From Nicotiana tabacum (Eukaryota > Streptophyta > Magnoliopsida > Solanales > Solanaceae): a stretch of 64,000 nt of DNA. The stretch covers positions 44,990,806-45,054,805 of the forward strand of contig NC_134095.1 in assembly GCF_000715075.1 (NCBI RefSeq), given 5' to 3'. The translations under genes and the position numbers were made by a program. The notes below the pieces were generated by a model, which ran no database searches, was not told where the DNA came from, and saw only the letters and a program-made list of their open reading frames with translations. Of this stretch, positions 10,753-22,457 are shown piece by piece. Each line of letters starts with the position of its first letter. Within the stretch, counting starts at the first letter, position 1.

Positions 10753-11198
10753 ATTAGGCCCAAATTAGATGCAGCGCGTCCTCGAGGAAGTACACGAAGG
10801 TCACTATGGAGCTCATACCGGCAATCGCGCTCTCGTCAGATGCCTCATACGAGCAGGTTACTACTCGCCCACGATGAAAAAAGAGGCTACCGACTTCGTA
10901 AGAAAATGCAAACAATGCCAGAAGTACGCCCCTATGATCCACCAAGCAGGCGAGCACCTCCACTAGGTCACTTCGCCCTGGCCTTTTATCAAATGAGGAA
11001 TGGACATCGTCGGACCCCTCCCAGAAGAACAAGGTAACGTGCGATTTCTTTTAGTTTTAACTGACTATTTTGGCAAGTGGGTAGAAGCAGGTTCATTCGC
11101 CCAAATATGTGAGCAAGAAGTGATTATATTCATATGGAGGAACATCATATACCGCTTCGACATTCCCAAAGAAATTAGTCGTGACAACGGGCCCCAAT
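10753..11198 (+). pseudogene. Element A integrase, N-terminal half
   Basis: Zinc-binding HHCC domain: HEGHYGAHTGNRALVRCLI, then CKQCQKYAP (10790-10930). After a frameshift the catalytic core begins with MDIVGPLPEEQG (first Asp), LVLTDYFGKWVEA, and reaches the second Asp in SRDNGPQ. The reading then stops abruptly at the solo LTR inserted after codon CAA. The other half resumes at 15810. Integrase joins the DNA copy to host DNA. Confidence 0.92.
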
Positions 11199-13080
11199 TG
11201 TTGATACCCGATTTTTTTCTATATATTTTAAATATACATAAATACCTTCAAAATAGCATATATATGCATATATGAGCATGCACAAGGTTTTTATTATTTT
11301 TCCCATAATTTTTAGGATTTAAATTGATTTATTTTCTCCCTTTTTATTCATAAATCCCCAATAATTATTTTCCAAATTATTGTTATGATGATTTATTCAT
11401 TTACTTTCTATATTTATACCAAAATATGGCTAATCTAATTTTTATGCATTTTTATAATTACATTTAGTATTTTTTAAGCTAAATTGCATATGATTGCAAT
11501 GTTAGCCCGCTTAAGATATAATTATATTTTATATGCGTAAAATTGGTTCCTATATTTTTAAAATATTAATTATGTATTTTAAATTATTTTCCAGAAATTA
11601 CCTATTATTTATTATAAATTAAAATAGGAAAAGTGGCTATTTAAATAATAGCCAAATTTGGCTTTCAATTGTAGCCCAAATCGGACTCCTCCCCAGCACA
11701 ATCTCCTACCTAATTAACCCGATCCAAACCCCATAAACACCTACCCAAACCCGGAACCCACCTACCCGGTTGAATCATGAGTGTTGATCTCCCAGATCAA
11801 CAATCCACACATACCCTTTCCTTTTTAATTCCTAAACGACCCCCTAACCCTACTCATTTTCAAACCCCCGCCCCCTTCAGATGCTCTCGTCTCTATTCTC
11901 TCTCAACCTAACCCTAATCATTCTTCAACCGCTACTTCCTTCTCCGGTCATCTCCGGCGACCCCCTTTCAACCCCAAGCCTCCAATGGTTCTTCCATCAC
12001 CTTGCTCATCATCTCTGAGGCTTTCAAGGGTCGTGGTCCATATCGATTTGGATCTAGGGTTTCTGTTTTTGTCGTTCATGGCTTCTCCGGTGTGATTTTG
12101 GGCAAAATCACACCGTATATGTTGCGATCCGTGAAGTTTACAACAGGTTCTTTCGTTTCTATTTGGGTTTCCTTTGAAATCCTAACTCTCGTTTGAATCT
12201 CTTAGATCCGTGCTATTTTTAACGCTTTAAGTCTATTTCTTCCTATGTTTTGCACTATTCTCGAACTTTTTCTGAAAGATCCTCAACTTTAAACCGTTTT
12301 ACTTTCTTTAAAATTAGGGTTTCTCGGAGTTTCTTCTACACTTGTTTTAATCGATTTTTTTTATTAAACCTCTTTCCTTGCTTACCTTGACTGATTTCAT
12401 GTTTTTAATGCTTTTTCAACTCGACTATGTTAAAAGCTCTAATTTCTTAGATCCTCTTTGTTTTATTCTGTGTGTTAGCATGACTACTTGATCTTGTTAA
12501 AGTTTCTATCGGTTACCATGCTTCGAATGAATTTTCTACTGAGTCTTTAGCCTATTTGTATCACCTCTGTGTGATTGTTATTCATCTTGATTTGTTCATC
12601 TCTTGCTTCTTTCTGTCGATATGGCTGAACTTACCTATTTGCTACGTCTATTCGTTCTTCTCTATTTATATGTCGCAATATAGAATCATGACCCTCTCTT
12701 GATTTGATTCTGATTTCCTTATTTGATGGTTCGATTGAAAGATTTTCTTTAAAAACCCTAAAATTCTACTCGTCTGTTTAAATTGACTGATTTCATTACC
12801 TTATCTGCTGTGGTACTTGGTTCTTGCTGATTCATTCCTTAATTGGGGTTTTTCTGAACCTAGTCCTAATTGACTACCCTATGCTTACTAAATCTTGATT
12901 CTTTCCTTAATTAGTCTTGTACTGATTTTCTTTTCTTGCCTTATATGCTGTTTTTTCTTACCGTTTGAATTAACTCCCTTAACTTAAGGGAGTACTTCCT
13001 TGATTTTCTAATTGATTGATTCTAAGTTCCTCAATTTACGACACTATGATTCTTACCTTATTTTACTACATATTTTCAAC

Positions 13081-13088
13081 TATAAATA
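13081..13088 (+). promoter_or_regulatory. LTR TATA box (solo LTR)
   Basis: TATAAATA about 1.9 kb into the LTR, followed by CATTAACACACACGAACACT. The corresponding sites in the two LTRs of element B (about 19361 and 35632) share the flanking words CTCATTAG(C/T)AAACACA, supporting a conserved transcription start region. Confidence 0.6.
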
Positions 13089-15163
13089 CCCTAAGTCTTT
13101 CATTAACACACACGAACACTTGGGTTCAAAAACTACCTATCTTACTAAAATGTCTGCTCTCTCTCCCTCTTGTGCTATTTGCTACTGTTAGCCGGCTGCA
13201 AGCCAAGGCTAATCATTTGTGCTCTCTTGTTCTCTCATTCTGCTTACTTTTCTCTTAACTGGTATGTCCCAGTTTTAATTTAAAGCTCCAACAACAACAT
13301 GCTTCTCTTATTGTTTCAGTTTCTCTTATTTCTAGTTTGCTTCTACTTGTGGTTCTGTTGTGAAACTTGTAGTTAAGTTACATTATCAGCATGTTATTAT
13401 CTTTCCCCTTCCTTTATATTAGTGTATTCCCTTATGTGTGTTTCAAAGCATGTCTTGACAATTGTCTTTTACTTATTGTGTACTTACCATCCTATGAATC
13501 CCCAAATCCCTATCACCCCTCTATGTGTTTGTGTTCTTCATGACTGGTTTGTGACTATGTCAGTGTCAACTATTTCTGAGCATGTCCAGACCTGTCCTAA
13601 CACCCTTGCTGGGTTATGTGTTTGCAGCCAAATGTCTATGTGTCCCAAACCCCTTTACCCCTGTGTGACTACTGAATTTATTTGAATTCTGTAAACTAGC
13701 TGTGTGTGATCCTATCTTAAGGTGTTTGAGCTTTGTTTATTACTCCAACTTCTTTTTCAAATAATCTCTGTTGCTTTACTAATTTCTTTCAAAACAGACT
13801 TTCTAATACAGTCCTTAATAAACCTTTTTCAGCTTGTGTCCTGCACTTTCACTTTACTCTTAGTCAATAAGTTCTGCCCCCTCTAGTATGTGTACTGCCT
13901 TGGGATCCTTTTGGGAGCCCTCTGAACTCTGGCATACTGAGGTTGGCCTTTCCACACTGCACTGGTTTTTGGTTGCTAAGTCTAGGTGTAAGCATTGCCC
14001 GGGGTCCTTGAGACCCTTAGGGAACTTTGATGCACCTAGACTCTGATTTGTCCATGGAATTGAAGCTTATGAGACCATTGGAGGCTTTGGGAAACTTGCG
14101 CCTAATTGAAGGCTCCCTATAGAATAACTTCTTGATTTTCTATTTTACTTATGTAATTCATTCATTGGCCTGTAATAATTTGTAAACAGATATTTGGGGT
14201 ATTTAGTAAAAAGGTGGGTAGATGAATACTTTCTGGGGTAATAAAGGTAGAGATCCTGCTCTTAGGACATTAACTTTAAAAGTATGACTGCTTGCATAAA
14301 TAGAAAACATGCTCGGTCTGCTCTCTTGAATCTGATTGTTGTGCCTAAATAGAAATCATACCAAAAGGATTTCACTTATAAGTTTGTTTGCATCAAGTAG
14401 AAATCATGTTCATAAGGTTATGAATTTTGTCATGTTAGAAACCATGTTTATAGGTTCCAAACAATAATGTCTTAAATTAGTAGATGTCATGCATATAGGA
14501 CTCAATTCCAATTCAGTTCTAATGAGTATTCCTGTATGTTGCTGCAAATCGATTAAAATTAGTAATCCACCTAGATATCATGCCTATAGGGATCTCCACT
14601 CGCAATTCTGTCTGATAATTTAATTTAGCCTAATGAATCAACTCCATTACGCCTAGTTCATTTTTAAAAACTGGTCTTATTAAGTGTTAAACATTTCCTG
14701 AAACAAGTTCTTTCAAAAATGCCTTAATCTTATTAGATATCATGCCTATAGGTATTAAAGGAGTCTATTTCAAAAACCTGTTTGTTTCTGCATTAACATA
14801 GATACCAGTGTTCTGCATATAGGCAAGCCTTAGGGCATTTTCAAAAACTACATTTCCCTGAAGCTGTCTCTGTCGCTTAACATTTCTGATTCTAACAGGA
14901 TTTTTAAAAGAGTCCCTAGGCAATCACTAGGGTATAACTTCTGAGTATAAAAGGTTTTGTCTGTTTCTGCAACTTCACTTAGATATCCTGCTTTAGTATA
15001 TCGATTAATAAAACCTTAACTGTGTTTGAGTCGTGTTGCTTTGTATGTTGTTTGAGGAGGAAACTTTGGGCCTCTTAATTGCTCTCATTATGTGTGAAAG
15101 TCCTAAATGTTTTAACTGTCGCCTTAGAGTTCGTCTTTCTAAACCTTAGGGGTACGTCTAGAA

Positions 15164-15177
15164 CTACCTATAGGTAG
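15164..15177. promoter_or_regulatory. 14-bp perfect palindrome conserved in family B LTRs
   Basis: CTACCTATAGGTAG. The same palindrome is perfect at 21789-21802 and has one change at 37673-37686. It lies in the region downstream of the TATA box and thus inside the transcribed LTR. Function unknown. Confidence 0.6.
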
Positions 15178-15809
15178 AGGTCCTAACTCCCTCCGGGATC
15201 ATTAAGAAGGGATGGGTAGCAGCACACAATAGGAATCATTGACCAAATACTCGCTTTGCATGACCAATAAGAGGATGGGAAGGGTAGACATGGGATATGA
15301 TGACTATGCATTAATGTCACGTGTAGCTCCTCATTGAGGAGTGTTTATCGGACATTGCGTAGGGTGATCCTATAGGATAAACAACCTAGGACCCCTCTTT
15401 ACCAAAACCTCTCTCTTTATTTAAACTTTTATTTTTACAACTTGTTCAAACCTTTATCTTGTCACTCGAGTTATCTAACGTGCTTTACTTGCAACTTATT
15501 TGATTTAACTGTTTATATGGACTAATTTGTGAATATAAGTTCGGCCGATACCCATAGTTGTGGACCAAAAGGGGTGCCTAACACCTTCTCCTTGAGGTTA
15601 CCTCGAGCCCTTACCCTAATCTCTGGTAATACAAACCAACCCAAGAGTTAATCACTCTAGGTGCCCTAACGCACCATAATCCGTTAGGTGGAGACTCTTC
15701 AAATACCCAATTCCCAAAAAGAAATGAGTCATTACACCCCGTGTATGTCTAAACCCGGACCTCTTCCCCGGTCAAAAAGGGGAGGGAAAAAAGGGGGCGC
15801 GACACCAAT

Positions 15810-16450
15810 TCACCGGGAAAAGGATTGCCGAGTTCTTTGAAAAATGTCACATAAAAAGAATACTCTCCACGCCATATCACCCTGGGGGCAACGGTCAGGT
15901 AGAGTCCTCCAACAATTCAATATTGAACATCATGAAAAAGAAGCTCGAGAACGCCAACGGACTGTGGCCAGAATTGCTGCCGGAAGAGCTATGGGCATAT
16001 CGTACAATGTTGAAATCAAGCACAGGAGAAACACCATACTCACTAGCCTATGGGACTGATGCATTAATATCGGTCGAGGTCGGAGAACCAAGTCTAAGAG
16101 ATTCACACGATAGCAGATCGGCTAACAACGAAAGTAGAAGGCAAGACCTCGACGAAATCGATAAGCGAAGAGACATGGCTTACATAAGGATGGCTGCTCA
16201 GAAACAACAAGCAGAGTGATATTGTAAAGAAAAAGCCAAGGTCAGACTGCTCAAAGTAGGGTACTACGTACTCAAAGCCAAAACACAGGCGATCAAGGAC
16301 CCACGAGAAGGAAAACTAGGGACTAATTGGGATGGCCCATATAAGATTACGGCAACAGCAAGGAAATGATCATTCCCACTAGAAACAACGGAGGGGAAGC
16401 TATTACCAAACAACTGGAACATTGCCCACCTCAAGTACTTCAACTTCTAA
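15810..16450 (+). pseudogene. Element A integrase, C-terminal half
   Basis: Continues the core interrupted by the solo LTR: TGKRIAEFFEKCHIKRILS, YHPGGNGQVESSNNSILN (third acidic residue Glu), LWAYRTMLKSSTGETPYSLAYG and EVGEPSLRD. A frameshift lies near 15900 and stops at about 16218 and 16367. The C-terminal domain block LKVGYYVLKAK and NWDGPYKI ends at TAA 16448-16450 after LPNNWNIAHLKYFNF, the usual end of Tat pol. Confidence 0.9.
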
Positions 16451-16470
16451 GAAAACACATTCTTCGAGTC

Positions 16471-16532
16471 GTACTCTTTTTCCCTCACCCGAGTTTTGTT
16501 CCAATTGGGTTTTCTCGGGGAGGTTTTTAACT
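16471..16532 (+). promoter_or_regulatory. Conserved hairpin motif downstream of pol (element A copy)
   Basis: GTACTCTTTTTCCCT, then CCCGAG (16488-16493), an inner CCAATTGG, CTCGGG (16514-16519) and AGGTTTTTAAC. The outer stem is perfectly complementary. Two related motifs with different but still paired stems lie in the unrelated copia element at 55848-55915 and 55936-56005. A role in RNA 3' processing or packaging is inference. Confidence 0.6.
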
Positions 16533-16777
16533 AAGGAACAAGGAGGACATATCGAAGTATAAGGCTCAAGTAGGTTAGGATGCAAGTTGGCAAGTTCATT
16601 GTTTGACCCCTCGAACACTTTTCCAAGCCGAACAATAAAGGGACTAGATAGACTAGGATTAGAATACCAGCCTGAAAAACATGTAAACTTCGATATACAT
16701 ATATAAATATAAGCAAGGCATGCAAACACATGATGTTTGCTTGTCTCCGCCAAGTTTTAACTCTGCACCAATCAATG

Positions 16778-17180
16778 CACAACATTCGACCTTGTTCGAA
16801 TCAAAAGAGCCAACATTCGACCTCGCTCGAATTGAATCACATTGAACCTTGTTTGAATCAAAATAGTCAACATTCGACCTCGCTCGAATCGACTCACATT
16901 CGACCTTGTTCGAATCAAAAGAGTCAACATTCGACCTCGCTCAAATCGATTCACGTTTGATCTTGTTCAAATCAAAAGAGTAAACATTCGACTTCGCTCG
17001 AATCGACTCACTTTCAAACCTCATTCGAATCAACTAAGATTTGACATTCGACCTTACTCGAATCGAGTGAGTTAGCATTCGACCTAGCGCGAATCGGCTC
17101 ACATTCGGCCCTCGTCAAATTAATTAAACATTTGACCTTGTTTGAATCAACTTACATTCGCCCTCATTCGAATTAGTAAA
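16778..17180 (+). repeat. Minisatellite of ~28-bp palindromic units
   Basis: About 14 units, each with a core of the form ATTCGACCTNGNTCGAAT. Two unit types tend to alternate, one continuing AATCAAAAGAGTCAAC and the other AATCGACTCAC, so the higher-order period is about 57 bp over the first half. The core is an inverted repeat TTCGA-N6-TCGAA. Units decay to the right. Minisatellites in this position are known in other Tat elements and can seed genomic satellites. Confidence 0.85.
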
Positions 17181-19354
17181 GAATCATATTCAACCACACT
17201 CGAATTCAACTCATGCTCAACCCGACTTGAGTTTGATTTACAACTTCGTCTTGAGTTGAGTATGACGACATGAGACTTCACCCAAACTCAATCAAAGATA
17301 CACTCGACCATGTTTGAAATAGCACATACCAATGCAATAATTTTGAATAAAAACATTTGAAGAAAAATATGAAGGCCCAATAACATAAAGCAAAGGGTTG
17401 TGGTCATTCCATTCCAAAAAAAGAGATACATCTAACAAAGGGCCAGAAAGACGCTGTTGATACCCAATTTTTTCCTATATATTTTTAATATGCATAAATA
17501 CTTTCAAAATAGCATGTATATGCATAGATAAGTATGCACAAGGTTTTTATAATTTTTCTATAATTTTAAAGATTTTAAATTAATTTATTTTCTTCCCTTT
17601 TTACTCATAAAATCCTCAATAATTATACCTCAATTTATTTTTGTGGTAATTTAGTCATTGAAATTCTATATTATGCCAAAATATTATTAAAATACTTTTA
17701 GTGCATTTTCATAATTGTATTTTGTATTTTTAAAGCTAATTTGCATATAATTGTAATATTACCCTTATTAGGGTACAATTACGTTTTATATGCACAAAAA
17801 GATTTTCCATATTTTTTAAAATATTAAATATCTATTTTAATCATTTTAGTACACGACATTTTTTTTTTAGAAATTATCTATTATTTATTATAAATTATAT
17901 AGTATCAAATTGGCTATTTAAAATCTAGCCAGACTGCATTTCAATTTTAGCCTCAATTTTAACTCAACCCCAGCCCAATTCCTAATCAAATTATCAACCC
18001 AGGCCCCAAACACATCCTACCCGACCCAAAATCCATCAGATCCTAGTTGTTGATCTGAAAGACCAACGACCTGTATTGTTTATTGCCTTTTTAAATTCTA
18101 AACCACCCCAACCCTAATCATTTTCCTACATCCACCGCTCTAAGATCCTCTCCTCTCTCAAAACACTCTCAACCTAACCCTAGCCCTTCAAACGCCGACC
18201 TCTCTTCCCCGATCATCTCCGGTGACCTCTCATCGTCTCCTAAGCCTCCAATGGCTTCTCTCATGCCATGTCTGCCTTCTCTAAGGTCTTCAAGGGCCCA
18301 GAGCCATGTCGACTTGCATCTAGGGTTCGTCACTTGTCTGTTCTTGGCTACTCCAGTGTGATTTCAAGCAAAATCATGTTGTATTTGTTACGTTCCTTGG
18401 GATTCTAGGCAGGTTCTTTCATCTTTATATGGGTTCTTTCTGAAGCCTTAATTTCTTCCTATATCTCTTAGATTTGTACATATCTAGGATGATTTGAGTT
18501 TGTTTCTTAATGTTTTACACTTTCCTTGGAACTCTTTACAAGAATCGTTTGGATTTCAAGTGTTTTTCAACTTCATCTAAAAATTAGGCTTTCAAAACTT
18601 CTTTTAAAACTTGTTTAACTGATTCTTTGTATTTAAACTTCTATTTCTTGCATATTTTTGATTGATTCTATGATTTTACTACCTCTTCAACTCGTCTATG
18701 TTGAAAGCCCTAAATTTTTAGGTTTCTTCGTTTGGTTCTGTGTATCAACATGATTGACCGGTTCTTTCTTGAGTTTCTGTGACTATCTTGCCTCGAATAT
18801 GTTTCTATTGAGTTTCCAGCCTAATTTACATCAACTCTATGTGCTTTTGTTCATCTTAACTGTTCAAGACTTGCCTTTTTCTATCAGTGATGTTTAACCT
18901 TCATGTTTGCTATGTCTGGTTATTCTTATCTCACTCTATTTATATGCTAGAACAATGACTCATGACTTTCTCTTTGATTGATTCTGAATTCCCTATTTTA
19001 TGGTTTTAATTGGGAGACCTTCCTTTAAACTTTTGATTCCTACTCTTTCTATTCAATTTGATTGATTCGCCTACCTTGTCTACATTGGTACTTTATTCTT
19101 ACTGACCATCTCCTTAATTAGAGTATTCTGAACTTAGCCCATAATTGTTTACCCTATACTTAATGAATTTGAAATCTTTCCTTATTGGTCGTACATTGAT
19201 TTCTTTCCTTATTTGTTACTAGTTCTTACCATTTGAACTGATTCCCTCAAATTATGGGAGTACTTGTACTAATTTTGCTCTAATTGGTTCTGAGTTCCAT
19301 AATTACTATACTATTGTGATTCTTTCCTTATTTTACTTAGTTTCGAACTACTAT

Positions 19355-19369
19355 ATATAAATACTCTCA
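19355..19369 (+). promoter_or_regulatory. LTR TATA box (element B 5' LTR)
   Basis: CTATATATAAATA followed by CTCTCATTAGCAAACACAGACA, about 1.9 kb into the LTR. The equivalent at about 35630 in the 3' LTR reads CTATATATACATATTCTC. Position and shared downstream words suggest the start of the R region. Confidence 0.6.
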
Positions 19370-19807
19370 TTAGCAAACACAGACATTTTGGTTCAAAAAG
19401 CTCTTTCACACTAAAAACACTTTCTGCTTCTCACTTTGTGTTTACCATCTCTCTACTGGTATGTTCTGATTTTAATTCAAGTCCCAAAACAAAATGCTTC
19501 TCCTATTACTTCAATTTGTCATATTTTTAATATGTTTCTATTTATGGTTTTGTTTTTCAACCTGTAATTAACATGTCTACTTTGCTATCTTCTTTACTAC
19601 ATGTTGTATACCTCCTTTAGGATTAGCCTGCTCATGAATCCCTTTCTAGTATGCCCCAATGTGACTATGTTTCTCTGATTCCTGGCATGCACCTTCATGT
19701 GTGAAGTAATTGGCTGTCCTAAGGCTGTTTGATTCTTTATTAACTCTAAAGTTCATGCTGTACTTTAAAATCCCTTGACCCCTTCCAAGGCTCCTCTAAT
19801 TTTAAAC

Positions 19808-19814
19808 TATGTGC

Positions 19815-19852
<38 letters not shown>

Positions 19853-20289
19853 CCCAGTGTAATCCCACAAGTGGGGTCTGGGAGGGTAATATGTACGCAG
19901 ACCTTACCTCTACCCCGAGGGGCAGAGAGGCTGTTTCCAGGAGACCCTCGGCTCGAAGAGGCAACAAGAGACACTATATTAGTACTATCAATATACTCAT
20001 AATAAAACAACATAAAATACCATAAAATCCATAACATAACATAAATACCATAAAAAACAAAGTAACAGCAATATAAGAGATATAAGAAATACGAGAAAGA
20101 TGTAAGGTATTAATACACAGAAGATAAAGCCCATCATCATTAGTTGATCAATAGCATTCTAAGACTAATTCCTAACTGGCTAGTCTCACTCTAGTGCGCT
20201 GTAAAAAAGACATCACAATTTCCCTAACCTACAACCTTAATGCTCGATCCACAATTCCCTGTTTAGGGCATCTGTGCTTATTATGTGCA
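19808..20289 (-). mobile_element. Non-LTR retroelement fragment (RTE LINE / TS-type SINE tail), minus strand
   Basis: Present in the 5' LTR and absent from the 3' LTR of element B, so it inserted after element B did. Duplications TATGTGCA (19808-19815 and 20282-20289) flank it. Read on the minus strand it ends in (TTG)n after the block AGACCCCACTTGTGGG and CTGCGTACATATTACCC, the 3' end shared by Solanaceae TS SINEs and RTE LINEs. Its 5' part carries no recognisable A/B boxes, so a 5'-truncated LINE is likelier than a full SINE. A second copy of GCATCTGTGCTTATTATGT abuts the right side. Confidence 0.75.
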
Positions 20290-22439
20290 TCTGTGCTTAT
20301 TATGTGCCCTATGCTTACCCTAAATCCCCATTACCCCTGAGTGGATGTGTGTACCTGTTTGACTCCATGTATTGAAGTGCTGATAAACCTCTTCTGGTTC
20401 TGCATTGATTGTTAGTCACCTTACCCTTTTCAAATTATCTTATTTAATAACTCCCTATGTGTTTTTTACAAAACTATTTCAAGCAAAGCTCTTTTAACAT
20501 TGTTTTCCTATTGAAACCTTTTCAAACTATGTCAAGCACTCTCACTCTACTCCTAAGACACTAGGTTCTTCCCTCTCCAGTGTGTGTACTGCCTTGGGAT
20601 CCTCTTGAGAACCCTCTCAACTCTGGCACACTGAGGTCGGCCCTTCCACACTGCATTTACTCAATTTGGTTACAAAGTCTAGGTGTGAGCACTACCTGGG
20701 ATCCTTGAGATCCTTAGGGAACTCTGACGCACTTAGACAATGATATTGTCTACGAAATTGTCATTTGAGGCTATTGGAGGTTTTGGGAAATCACTTGGGC
20801 CTGCTTTAGGCTCCCTATAGTGTAACTTTCTTTTTATCTATTTATGTAATTCATTTATCTGGTTTGTAATAATTTGTAAACAAATATTGGGGTGACTAGT
20901 GAAAAGGGGTGGGTAGTTACATAGTTATGGGGTAGTATGGGTAGAAACTATGCCTATTGAATTTTATATTTGCTATGTTCGCCTTACCATGTTATAAATC
21001 ATGCCTATAGGTCTCAAGTGGTTCCAATAATAGAAATCATGTTTATAGGTCTTAAATAAACTTCACCACTAGATACTATGCTTATAGAATATGATTCGGT
21101 TCAACTTTTGTTATAACAGGCATTTGCATGTGTTTTCATGCATCAGCTCTTAACTATTAGATATCATGCCTATAGGGAACAACATCAGAAATCCTGCCTG
21201 TAGATCTAAAATTAGTTTAGTTTAAATAAGTCAATCCAGTTCATGATTAGTTTACTTTGAAAATGGTTTTATTAATGGTTTATTTTCCCTGAAATGGATT
21301 CTTTCGAGTACTGCTCTAATTTACTATTAGAAAGCATGCCTATAGGAACTCAAGAGTTTGTTCTGCCCGCTGTTTTTACTATATCAAACGTAGCTATCAT
21401 GCTCTTAGGACACCAATATTCAGTGTGAAGGCAAGCCTATAGGGCGTCTTCAAATCCTACAACTCTGAAACTGTTTCTGCTATTTAATGTTGTTCTGATT
21501 AACAGGCTTAAAATCAGTAGGCAAACGGATAGGGCCAGTACTTCTGAGTTTATGAAAATAAACCGCCTATCTTTTATGTCTTGATATTCACTTAAACATC
21601 ATGTCTTAGGATACTGTTTAACAATATGGCCCTTATTTGTGTTTGAGTCGTGCTGCTTATGTGCGTTGTTTGTGGAAGTAAACTTGAGCCTCTAATTGCT
21701 TCTTTTCTGTTTTATGTGCTAAGGTCCTATTTGTTCTTGAATGTCGCCTTAGTATTTTCTCCTTTAAACCTTAGGGGTCTATCTAAAACTACCTATAGGT
21801 AGAGGTCCTAAATTTCCTCCAGGACCATTAAGAAGGGACGGGAAACAGCACGCAATAGAGATCACTAACCAACACTCGCTTTAATAACCACTAAGGGGGT
21901 CGGAAGGGTAGATATGGGATATGATGACTACGTGCTAATGTCACGTGTAGCCCCTCATTGATGAGTGTTTGCTGGACATTGTGTGGGGTGATCCTATAGG
22001 CTAACCAACCTAGGACCCCTCCTTTCCCAAAATTCCTTTTGTTTAAAATATTGTTTTATATGTACACAACTTGTTCAAATCTTTTTCCTATTATCTGAGT
22101 CATACAGTGAACAACGTGCTTCCTTTGCAATTATTTGCTTCAACTACTTATTTATTTAAAGGACTAATTCGTAAGTATAAGTTCGGCTGGGGACCCACAG
22201 TTTTGGACCGAGAGCGGTGCCTAACACCTTCCCCTCAAGGTTATTTTGAGCCCTTATCCTAATCTCTGGTAATGCAAACCAATCCAAGAGTTAATCGCTC
22301 TATGTTCCCTAACGCATCGTAATCAGTTAGGTGGCGACTCTTAAAATAACCTAATTCCCAAAAGGAAATGAGTTATTACCCCCATGAATGTCAAAACCCA
22401 AACTTTCTCCGCGGCGGGAAAAATGGGGGCACGACAGCA

Positions 22440-22457
22440 TGGCGACTCTGCTTGGGA
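22440..22457 (+). other. Element B primer binding site
   Basis: TGGCGACTCTGCTTGGGA, 3 bp after the LTR. It is close to TGGCGACTCTGCTGGGGA, the form I know from Ogre-like elements, described as complementary to a tRNA-Arg 3' end. One inserted T distinguishes this copy. The tRNA assignment is from memory of the family. Confidence 0.7.

Larger units (their letters stand above)
11199..15804 (+). mobile_element. 4.6-kb solo LTR of Ogre-like family B
   Basis: Runs from TGTTGATACCC to GGCGCGACA, 4606 bp, flanked by perfect 5-bp duplications CCAAT (11194-11198 and 15805-15809). It aligns with both LTRs of element B over its whole length, but is more diverged. No gag, pol or PBS follows, so two LTRs recombined and lost the interior. 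Deleting it and one CCAAT restores element A's integrase frame (DNGPQF then TGKR). TATAAATA at 13081-13088 is the likely promoter; the transcribed part downstream carries repeated CCTATAGG words and a 14-bp palindrome at 15164-15177. Confidence 0.95.
16451..17454 (+). other. Element A 3' non-coding region up to element B
   Basis: Starts after the pol stop. It holds the hairpin motif (16471-16532), about 200 bp without recognisable content, the TTCGA minisatellite (16778-17180) and a fading tail of related words to about 17320. No sense ORF with a domain was found. Element B interrupts it at 17455. Confidence 0.6.
17455..22436 (+). repeat. Element B 5' LTR (4982 bp, including a non-LTR insertion)
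   Basis: TGTTGATACCC...GGGGGCACGACA. It aligns with 33750-38252 throughout, except for a ~466-bp insertion at 19816-20281 and small indels. TATA-rich CTATATATAAATA is near 19357. Downstream are repeated CATGCCTATAGG words (20945-21440) and the CTACCTATAGGTAG palindrome at 21789-21802. A PBS-like TGGCGACTCT lies inside the LTR at 22332-22341, about 100 bp before the real PBS. Confidence 0.93.

Noticed and set aside
11850..11930. Telomere-like AACCCTAA words in family B LTRs (also 18100-18180, 34390-34470)
   Set aside because: They are single scattered words, not arrays; they may act as telo-box promoter motifs but do not indicate interstitial telomere.
19815..19855. (CAA)n run as a poly-Gln gene or plain microsatellite
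   Set aside because: It is the (TTG)n tail of a minus-strand non-LTR insertion with TATGTGCA duplications; the ORFs across it are incidental.
22440..22457. tRNA gene fragments at the PBS sites (also 6240, 49291, 50796)
   Set aside because: Only short tRNA-complementary stretches next to LTRs are present; no cloverleaf could be drawn.
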